This document shows, one piece after another, positions 1 to 7,726 of a stretch of 38,600 bases of DNA (the first letter of the stretch is position 1; every line of letters starts with the position of its first letter). The notes below the pieces were generated by a model that saw only the letters and a list, made by a program, of their open reading frames with translations, was not told where the DNA came from and did no database searches. The position numbers were made by a program, and so were the translations under genes. Source of the stretch: Desulfobacterales bacterium (lineage in GTDB: Bacteria; Desulfobacterota; Desulfobacteria; Desulfobacterales; JAAELO01); the NCBI GenBank assembly GCA_024226555.1, contig JAAELO010000354.1, positions 1 through 38,600 of the forward strand, written 5' to 3'.

Positions 1-1249
1 AATTTCGTCCGATTTTATGAAGAGCCTGGATGGTTTTATCACCCTCTTCAAACATCTGATCAACATCTGTGTAGTTTAAACGATCACTGACTTTAATGAT
101 TGTGGCTTCAATTTTGTAATCAATTATCTCAAAAAGTCTGGAGATATTTATCATAACACTTATGCAGGGTCTTATTTCACCCTCTTTCAGACTACATATA
201 TTCTCAGAAAGTACAGGTGGCAGCATTGGTACCTTATCATCAGGCATATATATTGAACTTACCCTGTCAAATGCATCATCATCTATACTATCTCTTTTTG
301 TAACGTACATGGAAACATCAATAATATGAACTCCCAGGATATAATTTTGCCCATCCTCCTGAAGGCTCAATGCATCATCAAAATCCTGTGTGGATTTTCC
401 ATCTATAGTTATACACCCAATATCGGTATAATCTTTTCGATTGGAAAAATCATAGCTGTCAAGCTTATCCGAAATGCTGTCACAGTTTTCTAAAACCTCT
501 TTGGTAAAATCTTTTTTTACCTTGTTTCTTAAGATATCAAGATTTTCATCGATATCCCACACCCCTAATCTGACAAGTAATCTAAACAATTGATTTCCGG
601 CGTTTATTCCAGCCCGTTCCAAAATCAATTTTGCTTCTTTAGAATCTTTCCCAAGGTTTTCATAGAGATAATAAGACTTTAAAATCGCAACTATATCTTC
701 CATATCCTTAGGTATTTCAGGATTTGTTTCGTTTGACACTCTGTTTAACCAATTACTACCTTCTTCGATAAGTTTTTCTCTCTTTTTAGTGTTTTCAAGT
801 TGGAGAAGAGTTGACTCAATTTTCTCCTCAGTGTTTGGAAAGAATTCATCATTATTAAACTTAAAATATATTCTATTGTCGAAAAAAGCTCTTATTACGG
901 CAGATTCATGATCGGATGTCACTTTCTCAGAAAAACAGTACTCACTCATCTCTACGATATTGATCCATTCGGTTTCCTCTTTTAGAAGATCCCAAAGCTC
1001 TTCAATATTGATTTTTTCTTTTAAGGCACTTCTCACTGCAGCTTTTTCTTTAAGCTTTCGGATTATACTATCCCGGCCTGAATTTGTATTGATTTTTGAC
1101 TTTGAAGTATGAATTATACGGCTTTGCCCGATATTGATCTCTTTATCATTCTCAGAGAGTAAGCGAAAACGTTGTTTTTTTATTTCAAGTACAACACCGA
1201 CTACTATTTTTCTTTGATCGATGTATTCTATAATATTTCCAGATTCCAT
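1..1249 (-). CDS. RNB-domain exoribonuclease (RNase II family), 3' end outside window
   Basis: An open frame runs uninterrupted from the ATG at 1249-1247 to the window edge, giving about 416 residues of an incomplete protein. The N-terminal 60 residues look like the small beta domain found in RNase II-like proteins of anaerobic bacteria. A helical region follows. Near residue 290 comes the RNB active-site motif TIDGKSTQDFDDALSL, whose clustered aspartates bind Mg2+ for 3'-5' hydrolysis of RNA. The family is usually 600-700 residues, so roughly the last third is missing. No strong Shine-Dalgarno precedes the chosen ATG, so the start is less certain than the family. The likely role is cytoplasmic RNA turnover. 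Confidence 0.88.
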   Translation of the reverse strand, partial: MESGNIIEYIDQRKIVVGVVLEIKKQRFRLLSENDKEINIGQSRIIHTSKSKINTNSGRDSIIRKLKEKAAVRSALKEKINIEELWDLLKEETEWINIVEMSEYCFSEKVTSDHESAVIRAFFDNRIYFKFNNDEFFPNTEEKIESTLLQLENTKKREKLIEEGSNWLNRVSNETNPEIPKDMEDIVAILKSYYLYENLGKDSKEAKLILERAGINAGNQLFRLLVRLGVWDIDENLDILRNKVKKDFTKEVLENCDSISDKLDSYDFSNRKDYTDIGCITIDGKSTQDFDDALSLQEDGQNYILGVHIIDVSMYVTKRDSIDDDAFDRVSSIYMPDDKVPMLPPVLSENICSLKEGEIRPCISVMINISRLFEIIDYKIEATIIKVSDRLNYTDVDQMFEEGDKTIQALHKIGRN

Positions 1250-1398
1250 AAATACAATAGTTATCAAAAGCCGTATTGAAAGTCAACGCAGAGTATTCAA
1301 ATATTTATATAGACAGGTACCTTAAAAAAATGATCAGAATTAATTTTTAACAAACAATTTTTATTGATTATATCCTTTAATTGAGAGATGAAAAGGTT

Positions 1399-2121
1399 AT
1401 GAAATATAATGAGAATGAAATCACAGTTCTGGAGAGGGGAAAGGGGTGGCTTATAGTATATAAACCCCCAACTGTAAGTGTTCATAACAATCCTGATTAT
1501 GACCTTGTTTCATCAATCGCAAAATTAATTAAAGATAAAAATCTATCAAAAGAGATCTCTTTTGATTCAGAATTTGGTGTAAACCCTGTTCACAGACTTG
1601 ATAAAGAGACAAGTGGATTAATAGTTCTTGCTTGCAAAAAAGATGTTTTCACATATCTGTCAAATCAATTTATGGAAAACAGTGTTGGTAAAAAATATAC
1701 CGCACTTGTGCATGGTAAATTGGCTAATAAAGACTGGAAAAAATGGGATTCTCCTTTATCAAAAAAAGCAGGAGGTAGAAAAAATCCAAAGGGAACCGGA
1801 AAAAAAGTTCAATGTGAAACCCAATATAGAGTAATAAAGGATTCGCAACATTACTCACTTATTGACATAAAACTTATAACGGGAAGAAAACATCAGATAA
1901 GGCGCCATGCTGCACTTTCCAAAAATTCTGTTGTTTGTGATAACAGATATGGATCAAAAAAAGCCAATGATTTTTTAAAAAAAAGTTTTGGATTTACAAG
2001 ACTTTGTCTCCATTCATATTCAATATCACTTGAATTTATGGATGGTAAACATAAAACATTCGAAATAGATGCTGTTCCAGATTCAATTAATGACTTGGTT
2101 GAAAATGATTCGAAAGTTTAG
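1399..2121 (+). CDS. RluA-family RNA pseudouridine synthase
   Basis: This protein of 240 residues would isomerise specific uridines in rRNA or tRNA. The signature HRLDKETSG lies at residues 65-73, with the catalytic Asp at 68. A second conserved block, TGRKHQIRRHAA, lies further on. There is no N-terminal S4 domain, so it resembles the short RluA/TruC-like forms. I chose the ATG at 1399, preceded by GAGAG about 11 nt upstream; a TTG at 1381 in the same frame has no ribosome-binding site. The stop codon TAG directly abuts a family-1 repeat. The target nucleotide cannot be read from sequence. Confidence 0.9.
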   Translation: MKYNENEITVLERGKGWLIVYKPPTVSVHNNPDYDLVSSIAKLIKDKNLSKEISFDSEFGVNPVHRLDKETSGLIVLACKKDVFTYLSNQFMENSVGKKYTALVHGKLANKDWKKWDSPLSKKAGGRKNPKGTGKKVQCETQYRVIKDSQHYSLIDIKLITGRKHQIRRHAALSKNSVVCDNRYGSKKANDFLKKSFGFTRLCLHSYSISLEFMDGKHKTFEIDAVPDSINDLVENDSKV

Positions 2122-2240
2122 GGGAATCTCTAATAACCTCTCTTTTGTTGTTATTTCCAAAAAAAACTGTAATAAAATCGGCTCGTTATTTTTTGAAATG
2201 CCTTGTATTTCATCAAAAATTTTAATTATTAGAGGTTCGC
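2122..2240 (+). repeat. Family-1 MITE-like repeat, copy A
   Basis: The left end GGGAATCTCTAATAA and the right end TTATTAGAGGTTCGC form imperfect terminal inverted repeats around a core with AAAAACTGTAATAAAATCGG and CTCGTTATTTTTTG. The right arm contains CCTTGTATTTCATC. TTA flanks both sides (2118-2120 and 2241-2243). The core is nearly identical to the copy at 37532-37660 in opposite orientation. A second right-end-like stretch (ATTAGATATTCCC) follows at 2250-2262, suggesting nested or tandem insertion. Confidence 0.85.
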
Positions 2241-2266
2241 TTAGGTTATATTAGATATTCCCATAA

Positions 2267-2396
2267 GGGAATCTCTAATAACTGATCTTTTTGCGAAACA
2301 CAGCGTTATAACAAAAATAAAACTGTAGTAAAATCAACCCGTTGTTTTTTGTTATACCTTGTTTTTCATCAAAAATTCTAATTATTAGATATTCCC
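2267..2396 (+). repeat. Family-1 MITE-like repeat, copy B
   Basis: A complete copy of 130 bp starting GGGAATCTCTAATAACTG and ending ATTATTAGATATTCCC, with the same internal blocks as copy A (CGTTATAAC, ACTGTAGTAAAATC, CATCAAAAATTCTAATT). It is flanked by ATAA at 2263-2266 and again at 2397-2400. This direct repeat looks like a target-site duplication, because the inverted repeat would predict TTAT on one side. Confidence 0.85.
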
Positions 2397-2445
2397 ATAA
2401 TAGAAAAAACGCATAGATTCTTACATACATATTGAAATTCCCTGT

Positions 2446-2499
2446 TTGACATCAATTCTCTCAGAATATAAATAAAATAGCTAATTCGGTCATAGCTAT
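2446..2499 (+). promoter_or_regulatory. Candidate promoter and inverted repeat upstream of the dehydratase homologue
   Basis: TTGACA at 2446-2451 is followed by AT-rich -10 candidates: TATAAA at 2467 (15-bp spacer) or TAAATA at 2469 (17-bp spacer). Just downstream, ATAGCT (2477-2482) and AGCTAT (2494-2499) form a perfect inverted repeat that could be an operator or a leader hairpin. The gene starts about 95 nt later. The rest of the 2397-2593 gap shows nothing else. Confidence 0.35.
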
Positions 2500-2593
2500 A
2501 CAAATAAAAAAATCTTAAAAAACAGAGTCAGAATTTAATGAAAAATATACTAGAGATTCCTTAATCTTAATTCTAACTCCTAATGGTGATAAA

Positions 2594-3733
2594 ATGAATG
2601 ATGCGATCCTGAATAAAGTTCAAATGCTTGCAGAACAGAACATAACTGATATTGAAAACTTCAAAAAAGATGGAAGAAAAGTTGTAGGACTATATTGTCT
2701 ATACTCACCTGTAGAATTAGTTGTTGCTGCAAATGGAATTCCACTGACACTTTGTGGAACTAAAAACGATCCGATAACTGTAGCAGAAGAGAAACTGCCT
2801 CGTAATCTTTGTCCTCTGATTAAAAGCAGCTACGGTTTTGCACTTTCAGGAACATGCCCTTTTTTTAATTTTGCAGATTTTATAGTAGCTGACACAACAT
2901 GTGATGGAAAAAAGAAGATGTTTGAACTAATGCAGGAGATAAAACCAGTTCATGTTCTACAACTTCCTCAAAACCAGGAAAAATCAAGCTCTCTCCCTCT
3001 TTTCAGAGGAGAGGTTGAAAAAATGAAAAGCCTTATTGAACATGAAACAAAAGTAGAAATCACAGATGATAAAATTAAAAAAGCAATTTCTCTTATGAAT
3101 AGAGAAAGAACAGCTAAAAAAGATTTGATGGATCTTGCTAAACTCACACCATCTCCAATCACAGGAACTGAACTAATCACGATACTTTTTAAAACAGGTT
3201 TTTTTGCCAATAAAGAAAAAGGTATTGAGATGCTAAAAGAGATAACTTCTGAGTATATTAAAATCCATGAAGAGAAAAAAGGGCCATACAATGAGAAAAC
3301 TAAAAGAATCTTGCTAACTGGTGTTCCTGTTGGATTAGGCTCAGATAAGGTTATCCGTATTGTTGAAGAAGCGGGTGGAAGTATTGTGTGTTTTGAAAAT
3401 TGTAGTGGATATAAACAGGCTTTCACAGTAAATGAAGAGGAAGACCCAATCACTGCATTAGCAAAACAATATCTTGAAATTCCATGTTCAGTTATGAGTC
3501 CTAATCAAAAAAGATTTGATCTTTTGGATGAAATGATAGAAGGATTTTCAGTTGATGGTATAATTGATCTTACCTGGCAAGCCTGCCACACATATAACAT
3601 TGAAGCATTTAAAATAGCTGAAGTTTTCCAGAAAGAGAAGAGGATACCACTTCTTCATCTTGAAACAGACTACTCAGAAACAGATTCAGAGCAATTACGA
3701 GTCAGAATAGAAGCTTTTCTGGAAATGATATAG
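2594..3733 (+). CDS. 2-hydroxyacyl-CoA dehydratase family protein (YjiM / double-cubane-cluster type)
   Basis: This protein of 379 residues matches the HgdB/FldC superfamily and, motif for motif, the E. coli YjiM-like branch: NLCPLIKSSYGFA near residue 71, TTCDGKKKM at 101-109, ENCSGYK near 268, CSVMSPNQKR near 298 and QACHTY near 329. Cysteines at 35, 54, 73, 88, 103, 266, 270, 298 and 331 could ligate Fe-S clusters. Family members with this layout include the double-cubane [8Fe-9S] proteins, which are reduced by an ATP-dependent activator and act in low-potential reduction; the physiological substrate is generally unknown. The usual activator (YjiL/HgdC-like ASKHA ATPase) is not visible in this window. 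GGTG lies 5 nt before the ATG, and an intrinsic terminator follows, so it looks monocistronic. Confidence 0.87.
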   Translation: MNDAILNKVQMLAEQNITDIENFKKDGRKVVGLYCLYSPVELVVAANGIPLTLCGTKNDPITVAEEKLPRNLCPLIKSSYGFALSGTCPFFNFADFIVADTTCDGKKKMFELMQEIKPVHVLQLPQNQEKSSSLPLFRGEVEKMKSLIEHETKVEITDDKIKKAISLMNRERTAKKDLMDLAKLTPSPITGTELITILFKTGFFANKEKGIEMLKEITSEYIKIHEEKKGPYNEKTKRILLTGVPVGLGSDKVIRIVEEAGGSIVCFENCSGYKQAFTVNEEEDPITALAKQYLEIPCSVMSPNQKRFDLLDEMIEGFSVDGIIDLTWQACHTYNIEAFKIAEVFQKEKRIPLLHLETDYSETDSEQLRVRIEAFLEMI

Positions 3734-3745
3734 AGGGGACCTCCC

Positions 3746-3773
3746 GGGCAGGTTTGTATAACTGCCCTTTTTT
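3746..3773 (+). terminator. Rho-independent terminator after the dehydratase homologue
   Basis: GGGCAG at 3746-3751 pairs with CTGCCC at 3762-3767 and is followed directly by six T residues. It starts 13 nt after the stop codon. Confidence 0.85.
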
Positions 3774-3795
3774 ATATAGGGAATAATTGAAATAA

Positions 3796-3983
3796 GGAAT
3801 CTAATAACTGTTCTTTTTGCGAAATACTTCGTTATTACCAGTAAAAAACTGCAAACTTTATAAAGAAAAACCTTTTAAATGAACCTGAACCGATTCGTTA
3901 TTTTTTGTCATGCAGAGATTTTATAAAACTATAGCTTTTATAATCTGTATTTCATCAAAAAAATCTAATTATTAGAGGTTCCC
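3796..3983 (+). repeat. Family-1 MITE-like repeat, enlarged copy C
   Basis: The left end is GGAATCTAATAACTG, missing a few bases. The right end is AATTATTAGAGGTTCCC. At 188 bp it is longer than the 120-138-bp standard. Extra sequence sits in two places: after AAAAACTGC, and between CATGC and TGTATTTCATC. The second insert is a hairpin (AGATTTTATAAAA pairing with CTTTTATAATCT). The copy lies between convergent genes. Confidence 0.8.
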
Positions 3984-4007
3984 AATAGTAAAAGTATGAG
4001 AATTTTT

Positions 4008-5789
4008 CTATGACTTAACAAATTCTTTAAAAGAGTCTGAAATGGATTTGTCATCAAACCTTTTCATTGGATCTTCAAGCCAGAGAGTCGTGGCGCTGTC
4101 AACAAGGTTTTCAGATATTATACCAGTAAACACAGAATCATTCATCAAGGATGTGGCCATGGTATTGTTAATCATCTCTTTTCTTAGAAGAATACTTAAC
4201 CTTCTCATCTCTAACTTCTCAAATTTTTTGACTTTGGTTCTGGCTGATTCAAGGTTTGAAATTGCTGATTGATCTCCAGGATTTTTTCTTAAAAAATCGT
4301 TATTTCTTATTATATCAGCTATGTTTCTCCTGATCAGGTTATACTCTTTTTTGATATATTTATTTTCAGAATTCATATAGATTGCGATGTTCTTTTGAAG
4401 TTCTCGAATCTCTTTGACCATCTCCACAATGCTTCTGCAGGTTATTTTATATTTATAACCAACACTACGATACTCTTTATTCATATATTTTTCAGCCTGA
4501 ACAATAAAATCAAGTATTTCACTATACAACGACTTGATCCTTTCAATATAGACCTGATCAACATCTATAGCTTCATTTTTAAATGTTCTTACAACTGTTT
4601 TCATCTCCTCATCTGACCAAACTTCGTGCCTGTGAAGTCTTAAAGATTGTACCATAAGATGGGACACACTATCGTATAGATGTTCTGTTTCTTTGTGAAT
4701 TGCAATAAGTGCAGCTAATGGAATTTTAATTACTTCAAGGTCGAGATATCGAGGCCTTCCCCTTCTCTCTCCTTTAAAAATAAAAAGTGTTTCCAGAAAC
4801 TTAACCAGCCTTGCTGTAAATGGAATGATTAAGGCAACACCAAGGATATTGATAATTGTATGAAAAAGGGACAGTTTCATTGCTATATCATGTTCCGCAA
4901 TACCAACAAAGTTACTGGCAAAATCAACAAGGTCTTTTAAAAGATAAATAAAAACAATTGCAAAAAAAGCCATTAATGTTTTGAAGATGAAATGGGCGAC
5001 TGCAAGTCTTTTACCATTTGCATTTGATGCAAGAGACCCTAATATTGCAGTAACAGTTGTTCCCACATTTGCACCTATTGCCAGGGACAGTGAGTTTATG
5101 TATTCAACCTGGCCTGAGGCTACTGCGGTAATAATCAGTGCGATTGTCGCACTGCTTGACTGGATTATAATAGTCATGGCGGCGCCAATAATAACATATA
5201 TGGCAACTCCCAAATACCCATCCATGGCAAACCTGGCGAGGTCAATTCCACTTTTAAGATTTTCAAAACCATCTTTCATATAGGAGATACCAAGAAAAAT
5301 AAAACCAAGTCCTAATAGAATGTTTCCAAACCCTTTGGTAGTATTCTTCTTAAAGAACAGAAAAAGGACACCAAAAATAATCATTGGCATTGCATAGTTT
5401 GAAATCTTTATCTTAAGACCAAATGCAGAAACAATCCATGCGGTTGCAGTAGTTCCAATGTTAGCTCCAAATACAATTCCAATTCCATTGGAAAGAGCGA
5501 GGAGTTCAGCTGATAGAAACGATATTGTAATTACGCTTATTAAAGATGAACTCTGAACAATTGCAGTGGCTATAAACCCACTGAAAATTGACTTTGGAAG
5601 AGTATTTGTTGTCTTTTTGAGTATCTTCTCAAGGGCTCCGCCTGTAAACATCTTAAAACCATCTTCCATGAAAATCATTCCAACCATAAAAATAGCAATA
5701 CCAGTAGCTATGGTTGCGAAATCATTGCTAAATGTTATGCTGTAACCAAGTAATAGAAATACAGGTAAAAAAATAAATTTACGAACCAT
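4008..5789 (-). CDS. Na+/phosphate cotransporter family protein with C-terminal PhoU-like domain
   Basis: An inner-membrane protein of 593 residues. The first 330 or so are hydrophobic and hold two Na_Pi_cotrans repeats, each with QSSS (79-82 and 210-213) and GAN(I/V)GTT (108-114 and 239-245), the residues typical of sodium-coupled phosphate transport in NptA/YjbB-like proteins. The remaining 250 residues are charged and helical, as in the PhoU-like domain fused to these carriers. I chose the ATG at 5789, with CAGGAG 7 nt upstream; a TTG one codon earlier is also in frame. The gene stands alone between a repeat-filled convergent gap and a divergent promoter region. Confidence 0.9.
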   Translation of the reverse strand: MVRKFIFLPVFLLLGYSITFSNDFATIATGIAIFMVGMIFMEDGFKMFTGGALEKILKKTTNTLPKSIFSGFIATAIVQSSSLISVITISFLSAELLALSNGIGIVFGANIGTTATAWIVSAFGLKIKISNYAMPMIIFGVLFLFFKKNTTKGFGNILLGLGFIFLGISYMKDGFENLKSGIDLARFAMDGYLGVAIYVIIGAAMTIIIQSSSATIALIITAVASGQVEYINSLSLAIGANVGTTVTAILGSLASNANGKRLAVAHFIFKTLMAFFAIVFIYLLKDLVDFASNFVGIAEHDIAMKLSLFHTIINILGVALIIPFTARLVKFLETLFIFKGERRGRPRYLDLEVIKIPLAALIAIHKETEHLYDSVSHLMVQSLRLHRHEVWSDEEMKTVVRTFKNEAIDVDQVYIERIKSLYSEILDFIVQAEKYMNKEYRSVGYKYKITCRSIVEMVKEIRELQKNIAIYMNSENKYIKKEYNLIRRNIADIIRNNDFLRKNPGDQSAISNLESARTKVKKFEKLEMRRLSILLRKEMINNTMATSLMNDSVFTGIISENLVDSATTLWLEDPMKRFDDKSISDSFKEFVKS

Positions 5790-5973
5790 CAAAATACTCC
5801 TGTTTCAAGTACTTAAAATGAGGGTTTTCAAACGAAGTTAATGGTCAGAGATGAGTTATTATTACTTTATTATAGAGGTTTTCTGGCAAAAAGGCAAATT
5901 CAGTTAATAATTTGCACCTTATTTAGGCTTTCCTAAAATAAATAACAGTTGAATTTTTAAAACTTTTCGATCT

Positions 5974-5994
5974 ATACTTTTTTTTGAAAAGTAT
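5974..5994. promoter_or_regulatory. Inverted repeat in the divergent gap before the hydrolase gene
   Basis: ATACTTTT (5974-5981) and AAAAGTAT (5987-5994) are perfectly complementary around a 5-nt spacer. It lies between two divergent genes, 36 nt before the hydrolase start, where it could be an operator or leader hairpin. It vaguely recalls the TTTTGAAAA core of repeat family 2. Confidence 0.3.
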
Positions 5995-6029
5995 GGTTTC
6001 TTTAAATTAGCATGAATCTGGAGGAATAG

Positions 6030-6884
6030 ATGGATATTGCCCAAGATGTATCTGATATAGAATCTTACGATGGGATAACTTCAAAATTAACTTTTTTTAC
6101 AACACCGAATATTCAAAATAAACCTGTCATTGTTTGTCTTCCAGCAATGGGTGTTCCAGCTTCAAAATATGAAAAACTTGCAATTAGTCTTGCAAAGTCA
6201 GGTCTTAATTCAGTAACAGCAGATTTAAGAGGAATCGGAAAAAGTTCAGTTCGTGCAAAAAAAAATAATTTTGGATACCATGAGATGGTAGAGTATGACT
6301 GGCCATCAATTATTTCTGAAGTAAAGAATAAATTTCCTGAAAACCAGCTTTATCTTCTTGGACACAGCCTTGGAGGCCAGCTGAGTGCTTTATATGCAGC
6401 AATAAATCCAGATAATATTGACGGATTAATTTTTACAGCAGCTTGTTCCATCCATTTTAAAGGATGGGATTTCCCCAAAAACATCGGTATTCTTATTGGT
6501 ACTCAGACAGCTCGTCTTATTACTGAGATAAAGGGCTATTTTCCCGGAAGAAAACTTGGGTTTGGAGGAACAGAATCCAGGCAGGTCATTAGGGACTGGT
6601 CAAGAGTTGCTCTAACCGGTAAATATAATATTGAAAACAGCCCCCACAATTTTGAGAATATGTTTAAAAACTTTAAAAAGCCCATTCTTGCCCTGTCTTA
6701 TGAAGGGGACCATTTTTCACCTGAAAAAGCTGTCCATAAGCTATGTAATAAACTTGAAAATTCAGATATTACATATAGGCACTTAACACCTGAAGATCTC
6801 AACACAGATAAACTAGATCATTTTTCTTGTATGAGATTAACAGATGATCTTTCACCAATTATAAAAGACTGGGTATTAAATTAG
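6030..6884 (+). CDS. Alpha/beta hydrolase (predicted serine esterase/lipase-like)
   Basis: A cytosolic-looking protein of 284 residues with the alpha/beta-hydrolase fold. The nucleophile elbow GHSLGG is at 111-116 (Ser113). The likely catalytic Asp is 227 in YEGDHFSP, and the likely His is 264 in LDHFSC. Early blocks CLPAMGVPASKYEKLA and DLRGIGKSS resemble the predicted alpha/beta hydrolases of COG4757, which have no assigned substrate. A strong GGAGGA precedes the ATG by 5 nt. No signal peptide or membrane segment is seen. It appears monocistronic, with a partial family-1 repeat shortly after its stop. Confidence 0.85.
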   Translation: MDIAQDVSDIESYDGITSKLTFFTTPNIQNKPVIVCLPAMGVPASKYEKLAISLAKSGLNSVTADLRGIGKSSVRAKKNNFGYHEMVEYDWPSIISEVKNKFPENQLYLLGHSLGGQLSALYAAINPDNIDGLIFTAACSIHFKGWDFPKNIGILIGTQTARLITEIKGYFPGRKLGFGGTESRQVIRDWSRVALTGKYNIENSPHNFENMFKNFKKPILALSYEGDHFSPEKAVHKLCNKLENSDITYRHLTPEDLNTDKLDHFSCMRLTDDLSPIIKDWVLN

Positions 6885-6921
6885 TTAGAAACTTCCTATA
6901 TTTAAGTCCAAACAGATTTAA

Positions 6922-7012
6922 GGGAACCTCTGATTATTAATATTTTGATGGAATACAAGGCATTTGTGAAAATAACGAACCGATTTTATTACAGTTTTTT
7001 TTAGTTATAGTG
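6922..7012 (-). repeat. Family-1 MITE-like repeat, partial copy D
   Basis: Starts GGGAACCTCTGATTATTAA and carries GATGGAATACAAGGCATT, AACGAACCGATTTTATTACA and a T-run, which is the right half of the element in reverse orientation. The other terminal repeat is lost. It lies between convergent genes. Confidence 0.75.
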
Positions 7013-7063
7013 GGATAGTTTAGGATATAACTATTAAATAGGACACACCTGTTTTTTAAAGGA

Positions 7064-7726
7064 CTAAATAATAAATTCCATACAATCGGAACTTACAAAA
7101 TCCATAAGATGCATATCAAGATTCAGCTTTGAGAGTTTTTCACCAACACCAATAAATTTGTAACCAATATCTTTTGCAGCTTTAACATCCCATTCACCAT
7201 CTCCGATATAGTAATAGTCTTTAAAACTGTTGGTTTTGTAATATGATTTTGCTTTCTCTTCAGCAAGCTTCATGATCTTAACTCTATCATAACTGTCGTT
7301 CGAAGATGCAAAAGGAATCTCTTTCAGGTCAAAACCACTTTTTTCAAGTTTAAAAAGGGCGCTTTCCTGCCACCCACCTGTTGCAATTGCAACAGCAACA
7401 TCATCTTTTTCTATCAAGTGATTGATTAAACTGTTTGCACCATTGATCTCTTTAAAGTTACTTTTATCATGATTATACAAATTTTCAATATATGAAACGA
7501 AGGCATTTTTAACACCTTCCTCCTCACCTTTTGTCATATCTCTTTTTTTGTCTGTTTTAACAATCTCATTTAAAATCCCGGAATCTGTGACATATTTGTA
7601 ATCTCTCCAATCTGTGGAAAAATTATCAATTTTAAGAACACTCTGTACAGCTTTTTGGAAGAGCTCTTCATCATAGGCATATGATTCTGTCAAAGTCCCA
7701 TCTATATCAAACATCACAAGTTTCAT
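7064..7726 (-). CDS. HAD-superfamily hydrolase (phosphoglycolate phosphatase-like)
   Basis: A protein of 220 residues with the HAD motifs. Motif I is FDIDGTLT (nucleophile Asp7, acid Asp9). Motif II is ATGGW near 115-119, with its Thr at 116. A downstream Lys lies near 150, and motif IV GDGEWD (175-180) binds Mg2+. An alpha-helical cap lies between motifs I and II, as in phosphatases of the PGP/beta-phosphoglucomutase type; the substrate is not predictable. The chosen ATG has GGAGGG 5 nt upstream and overlaps the TGA of the radical SAM gene as ATGA, so translation is probably coupled. It is the last gene of a three-gene operon. Confidence 0.87.
   Translation of the reverse strand: MKLVMFDIDGTLTESYAYDEELFQKAVQSVLKIDNFSTDWRDYKYVTDSGILNEIVKTDKKRDMTKGEEEGVKNAFVSYIENLYNHDKSNFKEINGANSLINHLIEKDDVAVAIATGGWQESALFKLEKSGFDLKEIPFASSNDSYDRVKIMKLAEEKAKSYYKTNSFKDYYYIGDGEWDVKAAKDIGYKFIGVGEKLSKLNLDMHLMDFVSSDCMEFII

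Noticed and set aside
1297-1485. Minus-strand reading frame of 62 codons
   Set aside because: It overlaps the start of the pseudouridine synthase gene, lacks a ribosome-binding site and resembles nothing.
2069-2254. Plus-strand reading frame of 61 codons
   Set aside because: Most of it is the translation of a family-1 repeat; nearly the same peptide arises on the minus strand at 37521-37742 from another copy, so neither is a gene.
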